A stretch of 64,000 nt of DNA from Anaerovorax odorimutans DSM 5092 (lineage in GTDB: Bacteria; Bacillota; Clostridia; Peptostreptococcales; Anaerovoracaceae), in contig NZ_AUFC01000002.1 of the NCBI RefSeq assembly GCF_000426305.1, forward strand, positions 1-64,000. The letters are read 5' to 3'. The translations under genes were made by a program, and so were the position numbers. The notes under the pieces were generated by a model. The model saw only the letters and a list, made by a program, of their open reading frames with translations, was not told the DNA's origin and did no database searches. Shown here piece by piece: positions 8,837 through 17,191 of the stretch (positions are counted from its first letter, which is position 1; each line of letters begins with the position of its first letter).

Positions 8837-9033
8837 AATTACACCCCACAAATATAGCACTACTAATACTATTGATATATCACAAAATAAATATTTTTTC
8901 AAGTATTCCCTATTTAAGGCTTATACAAGAGTTTTGATTCAATTTTGCTTCTAAAGATTCATGGTGCTAACTTCTAAAGACGAGACGAAAGTCTGTCAAT
9001 GATTTTTAAAAATATCCTAAAATTTTTTAACAT

Positions 9034-9057
9034 AAGCACCAGAAATTTCTGGTGCTT
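9034..9057. terminator. 24-bp perfect palindrome, terminator-like
   Basis: AAGCACCAGAAA is followed directly by its exact reverse complement, then TTGTT. Upstream on the minus strand the AT-rich flank is TTAACAT. It lies in a gene-free stretch (8837-9325) and could be a bidirectional terminator or the end of an old mobile element. Confidence 0.45.
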
Positions 9058-9247
9058 TGTTATGTTCGGAATATTTTTTTTGCTCATTCATATTTAAATT
9101 TACTTTTCTAATTGTTTTCACCTCATTTCTAAAATCCATGAGGTTTAATTATATAACACTTTTACAATTTGGGACATAATCAAAAATGGTATACTAGGAC
9201 ATTATCAGAAATCAATCAGATATGTCATTAAACCAATGACATTTTTG

Positions 9248-9276
9248 TTGACAAAAAAGATGTAAAGGAGTATGCT
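9248..9276 (+). promoter_or_regulatory. SigA-type promoter of the TetR/HelD operon
   Basis: TTGACA (9248-9253) is followed by a 17-base spacer and TATGCT (9271-9276). The -10 hexamer runs into the left edge of the palindrome at 9275-9312, so a repressor bound there would block RNA polymerase. Confidence 0.75.
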
Positions 9277-9312
9277 TACATTACCAACGGTAATTACCGT
9301 TGGTAATGTAAG
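9275..9312. promoter_or_regulatory. 38-bp perfect palindromic operator
   Basis: The sequence from 9275 to 9312 equals its own reverse complement over all 38 bases, centred between 9293 and 9294 (core CCAACGGTAATTACCGTTGG). It covers the predicted transcription start and ends 13 bases before the TetR start codon. It is the likely autoregulatory operator of the TetR protein encoded next. Confidence 0.85.
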
Positions 9313-9325
9313 GCGGAGGTGCAAA

Positions 9326-9973
9326 ATGAAAAAGAATATAACCAAAGAGCAAATTGTTGAAACAGCTCTTGAGCTTATGCGGAATAAGAGTGATCTGCGA
9401 GGTCTTAATCTTCGAGAAATAGCCCGAGCATTAGGATGCGCCCATACAAATTTATATAATTATTTTCCCTCATACAATGATTTGTTATGGGAAACACATG
9501 CTGCTATACAGGTGATATTTATGAAAATGCTCACGAAAAAGCTGGATATAGCAAATACTGCAGAGATGCGCTTTACCTATTTCTTCGAGGCCTGTGTCGA
9601 AATGTATCTGGATAACAAAGGATGGTTCCGATTGGCATGGCATGAATATATTGATGGAGACCGTCCGCAGGGAGATATTGAAACGACAGAAGCAACAAAC
9701 AAAATGCTGAATCAGCATATATCCGACATATGGAAAGAACTTTATGGGCAATACCCAAATAGAGATACGACCAAACGAGTGCTTCATAATACCCATTGCT
9801 ACATTGTAGGCGAAATTTCAAATTATCTTTTAGGAAGAGGTTTGATTGAGAATGAAACTGAGCTAAAGGCCTATATTACCCGTGAAGCCGTCCGTATGTT
9901 TCGGTTATGTCTTGCAAGCGATGATGAAGCACAATCTTTGGGAACAAATCTGCTGCAGCAGGGTGAAGCCTAA
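9326..9973 (+). CDS. TetR-family transcriptional repressor
   Basis: The 215-residue product has an N-terminal TetR helix-turn-helix (ITKEQIVETALELM, then LNLREIARALGCAHTNLYNY, about residues 4-50) and a ligand-binding all-helical C-terminal part with no recognised effector class. The start at 9326 has a good GGCGGAGG site; an upstream in-frame codon at 9272 would place coding sequence across the palindrome and is unlikely. It probably represses itself and the three downstream genes (HelD, ACP-like, HMA-like) through the 38-bp operator. Confidence 0.88.
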   Translation: MKKNITKEQIVETALELMRNKSDLRGLNLREIARALGCAHTNLYNYFPSYNDLLWETHAAIQVIFMKMLTKKLDIANTAEMRFTYFFEACVEMYLDNKGWFRLAWHEYIDGDRPQGDIETTEATNKMLNQHISDIWKELYGQYPNRDTTKRVLHNTHCYIVGEISNYLLGRGLIENETELKAYITREAVRMFRLCLASDDEAQSLGTNLLQQGEA

Positions 9974-10054
9974 CCGCCAATGTAGGCATCGAGCAATATA
10001 AATGATTGTCATGATGCTAAAGTTAGATTTCACCATTCGAAATGAGGTGTTTAT

Positions 10055-12301
10055 TTGGAAAACTATGAACATGAATTAAATGTTGAACTTGCCCATTACA
10101 ATGAGATTCTTGATGATATTCATGAGCAACTAGATGATGCTAAAAAAGACAATTACAATAGCATAGAGGCTTTAAGAGAAACAAACCGAGATATGTGGGA
10201 GAATGCCTCCCATTCTGCAGACGATTTTGACGCAGCAGCTCAATTAAGCCAATTTTATCAACCGCTTGCTAGTAATACTTTTGCAATAGAATTCAGTGTA
10301 AAAAAAGTACAGCTGCTGGAACGATTATTGCAATCGGCCTATTTTGCCCGGATTGATTTTTGTTCTGTAAGTAAAGAACAGTACGAAAAAATCTATATTG
10401 GCAGAGGGACATTATATAATGATATAGAAGAAAGAATTATCATTTACGATTGGCGTTCTCCCATCGCTAGCCTATTTTATCGTTTTGAAACTGGAAATGC
10501 CTATTATGATGCACCGGGTGGTCACATTGCCGGAGATATTCGGCTGAAACGGCAATATGAAATAAAAAAAGGAGTCTTTGAGTATTTTTTTGATGCTGAT
10601 GTTCAGATTGCAGATGAGTTTTTACGCAAGATGCTATCTAAAAATACTTCCAGCAAAATGAAAACCATTGTAGAAACCATTCAAAAAGATCAGGATATCG
10701 CCATCCGAGATGTAACTCACAACTTGCTTATGGTGCAGGGCATTGCCGGAAGCGGCAAAACCTCCATTGCTTTGCATCGTGTGGCTTATCTAAAATATCA
10801 GGGGCTTTCAAGTCGGCTAAAATCATCTGATATTATTATTCTATCCCCTAACACTCTATTCGAGCAATATATTTCTAATATTCTGCCGGAACTAGGTGAG
10901 GATGAAGTGAAATCTGTTGTGTTTGATGATTTGGTAACGAGTAGTTTGCCAGATAAGCCAGCATTTCAGTCTCGCTACAACCAAACGGAAATGTTAATCT
11001 CCTGTACGGCATCCGCTGTGAAAACATTACAAAAGCAATCAATGGAATTCAAAATGTCCAGAGCCTTTAGCAGAATATTAAACAGGTATGCAGACAGTTT
11101 GCCAACATCTCATATCGTCTTTCCCGATATTGAGTATGATGGAAAAACTGTTTTTACAGGTCAGTATCTAAAAGATCGCCTGCTTCAAATGAACGGTAAT
11201 ATTAGTTTGGCGGTAAAAATGAGCCATCTGCGCCAGCATATTTTCGACAAAATACATGAGATGCGTAAAGATCGGATGCCTAAGCTGTTGCGGCAAGCAA
11301 GGGAAGACCCTGAGCATCCTTTTGATTGGGAAGAATATGCAAGAGAACTGTCTATCAAAGAAAGCACTTTTCTCGCTCAAAAAATTGATGAATTTATAAA
11401 ATTGGATAGTGTTTTACTTTACAAAAAATTAATAAACACAGACGGTTTATTACGTTCCTTTTCAGAAGAAATTGAATTACCAAACAACATGGATGAAATA
11501 CTGTTTTACTCAAAGAAACAGCTAGCAGATTCTACTCTTCAAAATGAGGACGTTTTGGCTGTAACCTATTTGCAGCTATTGATCGGTACAAATGATACCT
11601 ACAGGCACATTCGGCAGGTTGTGGTTGATGAGGCACAAGACTACTACGATCTCCATTTTGATATATTAAAACGATTGTTTCCAAATGCACGGTATACTAT
11701 TTTAGGAGATATCAATCAAACGATTGAAAAACAGGAAAATATGAGCTTGTATGAGAGAATTACTGAGATCTTGCAGCCGGGCAGTTCTTGCCTAATGGTC
11801 ATGAATAAAAGTTTTCGATGTACCAAAGAGATACTTTCATTTAGTATGCAGTTTTTGGACGATAGCACCGTCTTTGAGAGCTTTAATCGCAGTGGGGATA
11901 TGCCACAGGTTATTGAAGCTACCGAGATGGATTTGCTTGACGAAAAAATTATTGCAGAATCTGTTTATAGTAAAAGTCAAGGCTATGGGTCTATCGGGAT
12001 TATCTGTAAAGATGCACAGGAAGCGGAATCTCTTTACAGCCGTTTAAAAGATAAAATCACCCTCCATTTAGTGCATTCGGGTGAAAACCTGAATGTAGCA
12101 GGAGTCTTTATTATCCCTATCACTATGTCAAAAGGATTGGAGTTTGATTCTGTCTTAATTTACGGTGTAGATAAAAGCCATTATTATTCAGCTGATGATA
12201 AAAAGTTGCTATACATTGCCAGCACTCGTGCTTTGCATCGACTCAATCTGTTTTATACAGGTGAAAAAAGTTTGCTCATTCAAGGAGGTATCGAAATATG
12301 A
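10055..12301 (+). CDS. helD: HelD-like superfamily 1 helicase (RNA polymerase recycling)
   Basis: This 748-residue protein matches the HelD group: an N-terminal coiled arm of about 100 residues (NVELAHYNEILDDIHEQLDD), then DWRSPIASLFYRFETG, which is typical of HelD. A UvrD-like ATPase core follows, with Walker A GIAGSGKT at about 229-236, motif II VVDEAQDYYD near 525 and a late motif SKGLEFDSVLIYGV. HelD proteins pull stalled RNA polymerase off DNA, and some homologues confer rifampicin tolerance. Translation starts at TTG 10055 after GAGGTG. Its stop overlaps the start of the ACP-like gene (ATGA), so the two are translationally coupled. Confidence 0.88.
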   Translation: MENYEHELNVELAHYNEILDDIHEQLDDAKKDNYNSIEALRETNRDMWENASHSADDFDAAAQLSQFYQPLASNTFAIEFSVKKVQLLERLLQSAYFARIDFCSVSKEQYEKIYIGRGTLYNDIEERIIIYDWRSPIASLFYRFETGNAYYDAPGGHIAGDIRLKRQYEIKKGVFEYFFDADVQIADEFLRKMLSKNTSSKMKTIVETIQKDQDIAIRDVTHNLLMVQGIAGSGKTSIALHRVAYLKYQGLSSRLKSSDIIILSPNTLFEQYISNILPELGEDEVKSVVFDDLVTSSLPDKPAFQSRYNQTEMLISCTASAVKTLQKQSMEFKMSRAFSRILNRYADSLPTSHIVFPDIEYDGKTVFTGQYLKDRLLQMNGNISLAVKMSHLRQHIFDKIHEMRKDRMPKLLRQAREDPEHPFDWEEYARELSIKESTFLAQKIDEFIKLDSVLLYKKLINTDGLLRSFSEEIELPNNMDEILFYSKKQLADSTLQNEDVLAVTYLQLLIGTNDTYRHIRQVVVDEAQDYYDLHFDILKRLFPNARYTILGDINQTIEKQENMSLYERITEILQPGSSCLMVMNKSFRCTKEILSFSMQFLDDSTVFESFNRSGDMPQVIEATEMDLLDEKIIAESVYSKSQGYGSIGIICKDAQEAESLYSRLKDKITLHLVHSGENLNVAGVFIIPITMSKGLEFDSVLIYGVDKSHYYSADDKKLLYIASTRALHRLNLFYTGEKSLLIQGGIEI

Positions 12302-12531
12302 CGCTGGATATCATTATATCTCTACTCTGTGAGATCATAAGTACTTCTGAAAATAATTTAAGTAGAAAAACACCATTGACACCAGAATACGATATTGAAC
12401 CGATTGATATCGCAAAACTGATGATTGAAATTGAAAAGCGTTTTGAAGTGACAATTCACGATGAAGATGTTCATACCTTCCAGACAGTAAATGATGTAGT
12501 TAAATATGTGGATACACTGATTGCAGAATAG
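12298..12531 (+). CDS. Acyl-carrier-like protein lacking the attachment serine
   Basis: The 77-residue protein has the length and four-helix pattern of acyl carrier proteins; the C-terminal half (DIAKLMIEIEKRFEVTIHDE) aligns easily with the ACP helix II/III region. In functional ACPs the phosphopantetheine Ser lies in D-S-L-D. Here the matching residues read E-P-I-D, so the Ser is replaced by Pro. The protein is unlikely to carry an acyl group and may act as a small binding partner. It overlaps the HelD stop by four bases and is followed after 10 bases by the HMA-like gene. Confidence 0.7.
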   Translation: MTLDIIISLLCEIISTSENNLSRKTPLTPEYDIEPIDIAKLMIEIEKRFEVTIHDEDVHTFQTVNDVVKYVDTLIAE

Positions 12532-12541
12532 GAGGAAATAA

Positions 12542-12763
12542 ATGAAAAAGGTTATTGTTGTTGAGGGTATGGATAATATGCCAATGGGAAGTGCCGTATC
12601 CCGGATTTTAGAGGGCATGGGTGGTTTGGATAAGGTAAAGTTAAATTTAGAGAAACAATCCATCATTGTAGAATATGGCCGGGGCGTATTAACAGAGGAC
12701 GAATTATGTGATGCCATTAACGAAGAGGGGTTTGAGGTTGTAGAGATATTTGATGATGATTAA
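12542..12763 (+). CDS. HMA-fold-like small protein lacking the CxxC motif
   Basis: The 73-residue sequence follows the beta-alpha-beta-beta-alpha-beta order of heavy-metal-associated domains: KKVIVVEGMD, then GMGGLDKVKLNLEKQSIIVEYG, then DELCDAINEEGFEVVEI. The usual metal-binding loop G-M-x-C-x-x-C is replaced by GMDNMPMGSA, with three Met and no Cys. Thiol-based copper binding through the loop is therefore unlikely, though Met-only Cu(I) binding is possible. It has a good GGAGGAAATA site. It is the last gene of the TetR/HelD operon. Confidence 0.65.
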   Translation: MKKVIVVEGMDNMPMGSAVSRILEGMGGLDKVKLNLEKQSIIVEYGRGVLTEDELCDAINEEGFEVVEIFDDD

Positions 12764-12875
12764 TAATAATTGAGAAACTAATGATTTGCTGAATTGATTA
12801 CTATAAATACCTTTAAAGACTTCATTATTTTGTTACAATAGTTATCGACATCTATTTGAGAATATTATTAAAATA

Positions 12876-12928
12876 AAAAACAGAGTGATAAAGAAGATTG
12901 ATTATCAATTTCATGCCATTCTGTTTTT
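12876..12928 (+). terminator. Terminator after the HelD operon
   Basis: AAAAACAGAGTG pairs with CATTCTGTTTTT across a 29-base loop, followed by GTTT. It lies about 110 bases after the HMA-like gene. The gap to the next gene (12764-13279) also holds a second hairpin at 13038-13078 and the promoter region at 13154-13203. Confidence 0.5.
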
Positions 12929-13037
12929 GTTTACAGTGGATGATGAACTATGGGAATGGTATAGTCCACATAAATGTAGTTCGGAGGTAAATGAGGCGTC
13001 TTCATAAAATGTTGTGATCTTAAAGTTAAAATTAAGC

Positions 13038-13078
13038 AAAAAACGGGCTGAAAAACTTTAATTTTTAGCCCAGTTTTA
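13038..13078. terminator. Second hairpin with U tract
   Basis: GGGCTGAAAAA pairs with TTTTTAGCCC, with an AAAAAC tract on the left and a GTTTT tract on the right. It can work in either direction. No gene stops directly before it. Confidence 0.6.
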
Positions 13079-13153
13079 TAGATAATATTGTGGATTGGAA
13101 AACATCATATGTTACAAGTGAGAACGGGAATTGTTATTTTCGCACGATATTTG

Positions 13154-13203
13154 AAAGAGGTAACTCAAAGTAACTATCTCAGACTTCACAGGCATGGTAT
13201 AAT
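13154..13203 (+). promoter_or_regulatory. Promoter of the hybrid kinase gene with shared upstream motif
   Basis: AAAGAGGTAACT (13154-13165) lies exactly 32 bases before a -10 element TATAAT (13198-13203); no good -35 hexamer is seen. The same 12-mer with the same 32-base spacing to a -10-like TATCTT occurs upstream of the gene at 16484. A weak -35 plus an upstream conserved element suggests an activated promoter. Confidence 0.5.
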
Positions 13204-13279
13204 TATATTATGAAAACTTCTATAAATATTTCATAATATAATTTGATGAAATAAAAATTTTACTTTTCGGGGGTGCCTT

Positions 13280-15688
13280 GTGATTAGATTCCTTCAATTT
13301 ATTAGCGATAAATTTTTAGCAAAACGGTTGGATTTCCGTGTTCGGCTGTTCAACGTACTAGCAATGGCGGGCATGACGATTGGTATTGTAATGGCGGTTT
13401 TGGGGGTTTTTACAAACGCAGGATTTTGGAATATACTGGCTAACATAATTGCTGCAGCGCTTGCGTTCTGCTTGCTATACTACTCTTACAAGAGCGGCAA
13501 ATATCAGCAGTTTTACATGTTCACCACGATTATCATATTTCTAATCTTCTTTCCTGTCTTATTTTTTACCGGTGGAGGCTATCATAGCGGAATGCCTTCG
13601 TTCTTTGTTTTTGCCGTTTTGTTTACGGTCTTTATGCTGGAAAGCAAGAAAATTATTGTGATGGCGGTCATAGAAATGCTGGTCTACATAGGAATCTGTC
13701 TGACTGCGTATAAGTATCCCCAAAGCGTTCACTTTTTTGAAACTGAACAGGAATTTTTAATGGACATCATAATTGGATTTACCAGTGTCAGCCTTGCGCT
13801 AGGCGTTACCCTGTATCTTCATTTCAGAATGTACAACAAACAGCAGCGCGAGCTTGAAGCTGCCCGCGTGGAAGCGCTCCGGTTCAGCAAAGCAAAGAGT
13901 AATTTTCTCGCCAATATGAGTCACGAAATACGAACTCCCATCAATGTCATGCTGGGCATGAACGAAGTGATTATTCGGGAAAAAGGCTCGGAGCGCATCA
14001 GGGGCTACAGCCTGAATATCCAAAACGCTGGTAAAACCCTTTTGGCTCTTATTGACAATATTTTAGACATGTCAAAAATAGAATCGGGAAAGCTGGAGAT
14101 TATATCGGAAAACTACCAGACGGGGGATTTAATTGATGATCTTGCAATGATTGGAATGGAACGAGTTAGCCGACATGGTATAGAGTTTATGGTTCAGGCT
14201 GACGAAAACCTGCCCTGCGGGCTAATCGGCGATTTCTTACATATCAAACAGGTAGTAGTCAACTTTTTAAGCAATGCGGCAAAATATACGGAGCAGGGTA
14301 GCGTTACACTTTCTTTCGACCAAAAGCCGGGAAAGGTGCCTGATGAAATACACCTTTGCATCTCGGTTTCCGATACGGGAATCGGTATCAAAGAAGAAAA
14401 CATTGCTCTGTTGTTTGATGCGTTCAACCGGGGAGAGCTCCCTGCCCATCGGTATGTTGAAGGCACCGGGTTGGGTCTTGCCATAGCGAAAAATTTCGCT
14501 GACCTGATGCAGGGGCATATAGATGTAAAAAGCCGCTTGGGACACGGTAGCGTATTTTCGGTGGAGATTCCGCAAAAGGTACACAATAAAACTCCGCTTC
14601 GCCAGCGGACGATAACGGCAGAAGAAGAAACGGCAGGAGAAGGCGGCTTTATTGCTCCCGGCGGCAATGTCCTTGTGGTGGACGATAGCGCGGAGAACCT
14701 GCTGGTTGTAAAATCTTTACTTTCCCGGACACTGCTTCAAGTGGATACGGTCATAAGCGGAGAGGAATGTATCAAAGCAGTTTCGAAAAAACGCTATCAT
14801 GCCATTCTAATGGATTATATGATGCCCGATATGGACGGCATCGACACCCTTCGCGCTTTGAAGGAAATCCCTGGTTTTGATACGCCGGTGGTGGCTGTGA
14901 CCGCTAATGTTGTGGCTGAGGTAAAGGAAACCCTGCTGAATGCCGGGTTCGTCGAATACTTATCCAAGCCCATCATGTGGAAGGACTTGGAGGAAACGCT
15001 CATGGGAATTCTTCCGTCAGACTTGATCATGATCAATAATCAGAGCGCACAGAATCTGATCCCTCTAAAGATCAAGAAAAAGCTTACGCTGAATGCTGAG
15101 GTTTACGGTATAATTTTGGAGGAGGGTTTGAGCTATTTGAGCGGCGATATACTCCAGTATAAAAATCTGGCGATATTTTTTGTTGAAAATTACGATAAGA
15201 GTAAGCTGGAAGCAACGAAAGCTGAGGCGCAAAAAGATTGGCAGAGCCTGAAGTTTACGGTTCATTCTCTCAAAAGCAAAGCAAGAGCCGTAGGAGCCGT
15301 TAATCTTTCCATTACTGCCGCCAAGGTGGAAAAGCAGTGTATGGAGGAAAACGATACATATATAGAAGTTACTCTGCCCATCCTGTACTATGAATGGAGC
15401 CGGGCGCAGGAAGGCTTAAAACAGCTTGTCGCAGGACTTGAAGAACTTCCGAACGGGCAGAAAATTGAGACGGAAAATACCGGCATCGGCATGGATGAGC
15501 TGCTTATGCTGCTGAAAAACAACCGACAGCCAGACGCTCTTGCGGCGCTTGAGCGCATGATTGCTTTGTCCCACAGGGCGGAGACCATAGAACGCCTACA
15601 GGATATCCGGCAAAAGGTTGACGAGATAGAATTTCGGGAAGCGGAGCGCCTCCTGATTGGCATGGGAGGTGATGCAATTGGAAGATAA
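13280..15688 (+). CDS. Hybrid sensor histidine kinase with receiver and HPt domains
   Basis: The 802-residue protein begins at GTG after a GGGGGTG site. About six membrane segments (residues 25-190) form the sensor region. A HisKA domain follows with the phospho-acceptor His near 214 (NFLANMSHEIRTPIN), then an HATPase with VVNFLSNAAKYT, SDTGIGI and GTGLGLAIA. A receiver domain has its acceptor Asp near 511 (ILMDYMMPDMDG), and a C-terminal HPt domain has His near 661 (FTVHSLKSKARAVGA). A full His-Asp-His relay is therefore in one chain and could end on the LuxR-type regulator encoded next, whose gene overlaps the 3' end. Confidence 0.92.
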   Translation: MIRFLQFISDKFLAKRLDFRVRLFNVLAMAGMTIGIVMAVLGVFTNAGFWNILANIIAAALAFCLLYYSYKSGKYQQFYMFTTIIIFLIFFPVLFFTGGGYHSGMPSFFVFAVLFTVFMLESKKIIVMAVIEMLVYIGICLTAYKYPQSVHFFETEQEFLMDIIIGFTSVSLALGVTLYLHFRMYNKQQRELEAARVEALRFSKAKSNFLANMSHEIRTPINVMLGMNEVIIREKGSERIRGYSLNIQNAGKTLLALIDNILDMSKIESGKLEIISENYQTGDLIDDLAMIGMERVSRHGIEFMVQADENLPCGLIGDFLHIKQVVVNFLSNAAKYTEQGSVTLSFDQKPGKVPDEIHLCISVSDTGIGIKEENIALLFDAFNRGELPAHRYVEGTGLGLAIAKNFADLMQGHIDVKSRLGHGSVFSVEIPQKVHNKTPLRQRTITAEEETAGEGGFIAPGGNVLVVDDSAENLLVVKSLLSRTLLQVDTVISGEECIKAVSKKRYHAILMDYMMPDMDGIDTLRALKEIPGFDTPVVAVTANVVAEVKETLLNAGFVEYLSKPIMWKDLEETLMGILPSDLIMINNQSAQNLIPLKIKKKLTLNAEVYGIILEEGLSYLSGDILQYKNLAIFFVENYDKSKLEATKAEAQKDWQSLKFTVHSLKSKARAVGAVNLSITAAKVEKQCMEENDTYIEVTLPILYYEWSRAQEGLKQLVAGLEELPNGQKIETENTGIGMDELLMLLKNNRQPDALAALERMIALSHRAETIERLQDIRQKVDEIEFREAERLLIGMGGDAIGR

Positions 15689-16310
15689 AAACGCGGTTTT
15701 GATTGTAGACGACGATCCGGCGCTTCTTAAAATGTCGGGAGAAATCTTGAAAGGTGATTATGAGGTAAGCTGCGTGAAATCAGGGTCTGAAGCAGTTTCA
15801 CTGCTGCAGATGGACTATATGCCCGACATCATTCTGCTGGACGTCGATATGCCGGGACTAAACGGCTTTGACACGCTGATTGCGCTGCGGCAAATAGAGG
15901 ATGTGCAGGATATTCCTATTGTGTTTCTCACGGGGGTGACCAAAACAAAAGCGGAACTGAAAGGGCTGTCCTGCGGCGCGGTGGACTACATAACCAAGCC
16001 GTTTGTTAAAGAAATCCTGCTGGCACGGCTGAAGGTGCATATGGAAAACGGCAAGCGGCTCCGCCAGCTTAGTATGATGGAGAAAAACAGTCAGGAGATC
16101 CGGATCGATGAGGAAAAATTTGAACAGATATCAGTTGGTTTAAGCGACACAGAGAAGAAAATATTGCGGCTTATTGCACTGGGCTACACCAATCAGGAAA
16201 TGGGCGAAGCACTCCACTATTCCTATAACTATGTAAAAAAAGTCGTCGGTGCGATCTATGAAAAAAAGTACGTCAGCAAAAGAAGTGAATTAAAAAAACT
16301 ATTATTATAA
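15678..16310 (+). CDS. Response regulator with LuxR/NarL-type HTH
   Basis: The product has an N-terminal receiver domain (LIVDDDPALL; acceptor Asp in IILLDVDMPG; Lys in TKPFVKE) and a C-terminal LuxR-type HTH (LSDTEKKILRLIALGYTNQE, then YNYVKKVVGAIYEKKYVSKR). It starts inside the 3' end of the kinase gene. TTG 15678 is preferred because GGGAGG lies 8 bases before it; ATG 15672 is only 2 bases from that site. It is the likely final acceptor of the relay from the hybrid kinase and may bind the 12-mer found upstream of both the kinase gene and the gene at 16484. Confidence 0.88.
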   Translation: MEDKNAVLIVDDDPALLKMSGEILKGDYEVSCVKSGSEAVSLLQMDYMPDIILLDVDMPGLNGFDTLIALRQIEDVQDIPIVFLTGVTKTKAELKGLSCGAVDYITKPFVKEILLARLKVHMENGKRLRQLSMMEKNSQEIRIDEEKFEQISVGLSDTEKKILRLIALGYTNQEMGEALHYSYNYVKKVVGAIYEKKYVSKRSELKKLLL

Positions 16311-16354
16311 CGAGGCGGGCATATCTTCCGCTATGTTGAAACATCGTTTAAGAC

Positions 16355-16391
16355 AAAAACAGAGAGAATTTAATACTCCCTGTTTTTTTTT
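16355..16391 (+). terminator. Terminator after the response regulator
   Basis: AAAAACAGAGAG pairs with CTCCCTGTTTTT and is followed by more T, 45 bases after the stop codon. Confidence 0.75.
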
Positions 16392-16403
16392 GTACATTCC
16401 GCA

Positions 16404-16453
16404 AAAGAGGTAACTTTTAGGGTGTACCTGTTGGTTTCAAAAAATGTTATCTT
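16404..16453 (+). promoter_or_regulatory. Promoter region with the shared 12-mer
   Basis: AAAGAGGTAACT (16404-16415) is followed after 32 bases by TATCTT (16448-16453). Motif and spacing match those upstream of the hybrid kinase gene. Here the 12-mer also begins an imperfect inverted repeat, AGGTAACT..TGTACCT. Confidence 0.45.
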
Positions 16454-16483
16454 GAACACAAGCGAAACGAAAGGGGGATTTTT

Positions 16484-16879
16484 ATGAATTGGCCAATTCA
16501 GGGGCCTATTCCCGGCATTTATTATGCTAATGCACGGTTGATGCGGGTGGTATCCGACGAGGTGAGTGGAGACCTTCGGATACGGGTGGTTTTCGATGAA
16601 CGGGAAGAACGTGAGATTGTCTACGAAGGCATGTATTATAGCCAGATTGATGAAAGTAACGTAGGACTTGTGATTACCCTTGCCACCGAAATCACGCCGA
16701 CGCAGCTCATAGAGCCGGAGTACAGACAGGCAGCAGCCCGGCTCTATGACGAGTGTGGGGCAGATGAAGTCTTTCTAAAGGATATGATCAAACGTGGAAG
16801 CCGGTTATTTATTCACCACACAGACAAGGGCGGCTATCTTGTTCTGGCAAAGCGTCTGATATGGAAAAAGCAAAAATGA
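16484..16879 (+). CDS. Hypothetical protein, possible target of the adjacent two-component system
   Basis: A 131-residue soluble protein with an AAGGGGG site. It has alternating strand-like segments in the first 70 residues (LRIRVVFDEREEREIVYEG) and a helical stretch in the second half (EYRQAAARLYDECGADEVFLK). It has no signal peptide, membrane segment or Cys motif typical of metal binding. I do not recognise a family. Its promoter shares a 12-mer and spacing with the hybrid kinase gene, so it may be part of that regulon. Confidence 0.6.
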   Translation: MNWPIQGPIPGIYYANARLMRVVSDEVSGDLRIRVVFDEREEREIVYEGMYYSQIDESNVGLVITLATEITPTQLIEPEYRQAAARLYDECGADEVFLKDMIKRGSRLFIHHTDKGGYLVLAKRLIWKKQK

Positions 16880-17191
16880 AGCCCAAAAGCCGCCAAAAAC
16901 ACAAGCAGCATATTTCCCGGATGAGATTTCACTCACTGAACTATTTCAGCTGGTGTAGAAATAGCGACTTTATAAGGAAGAACGAAATCAATGGAAAAGG
17001 TTAAAAAAACATTGAGTGCAATTTTAATGGTATACATGGAATTATACTTGCAACGTGCGGGTAATGGGTACCAAACTTGCTATTCTTTATGAAAAATGGG
17101 ATCAAATTTTTTCAATTGATAAAAATAATCGGAAAGCGAAATCAGAAAGATTAAAGTTTATGTGTGATAAGAATTTAATGGAGGAATTGAA
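16880..17191 (+). other. Gap with a degenerate coding remnant
   Basis: No intact gene. A frame near 17065-17190 reads LAILYEKWDQIFSIDKNN and continues to KSERLKFMCDKNLMEEL, which looks like the tail of a lost protein of unknown family. It runs into the RBS region of the next gene (ATGGAGGAATTGAA). Confidence 0.4.

Noticed and set aside
8801-8840. Programmed frameshift in the T8A7 run of the IS1634-like gene
   Set aside because: The transposase is truncated to its N-terminal quarter, so decay explains the shift.
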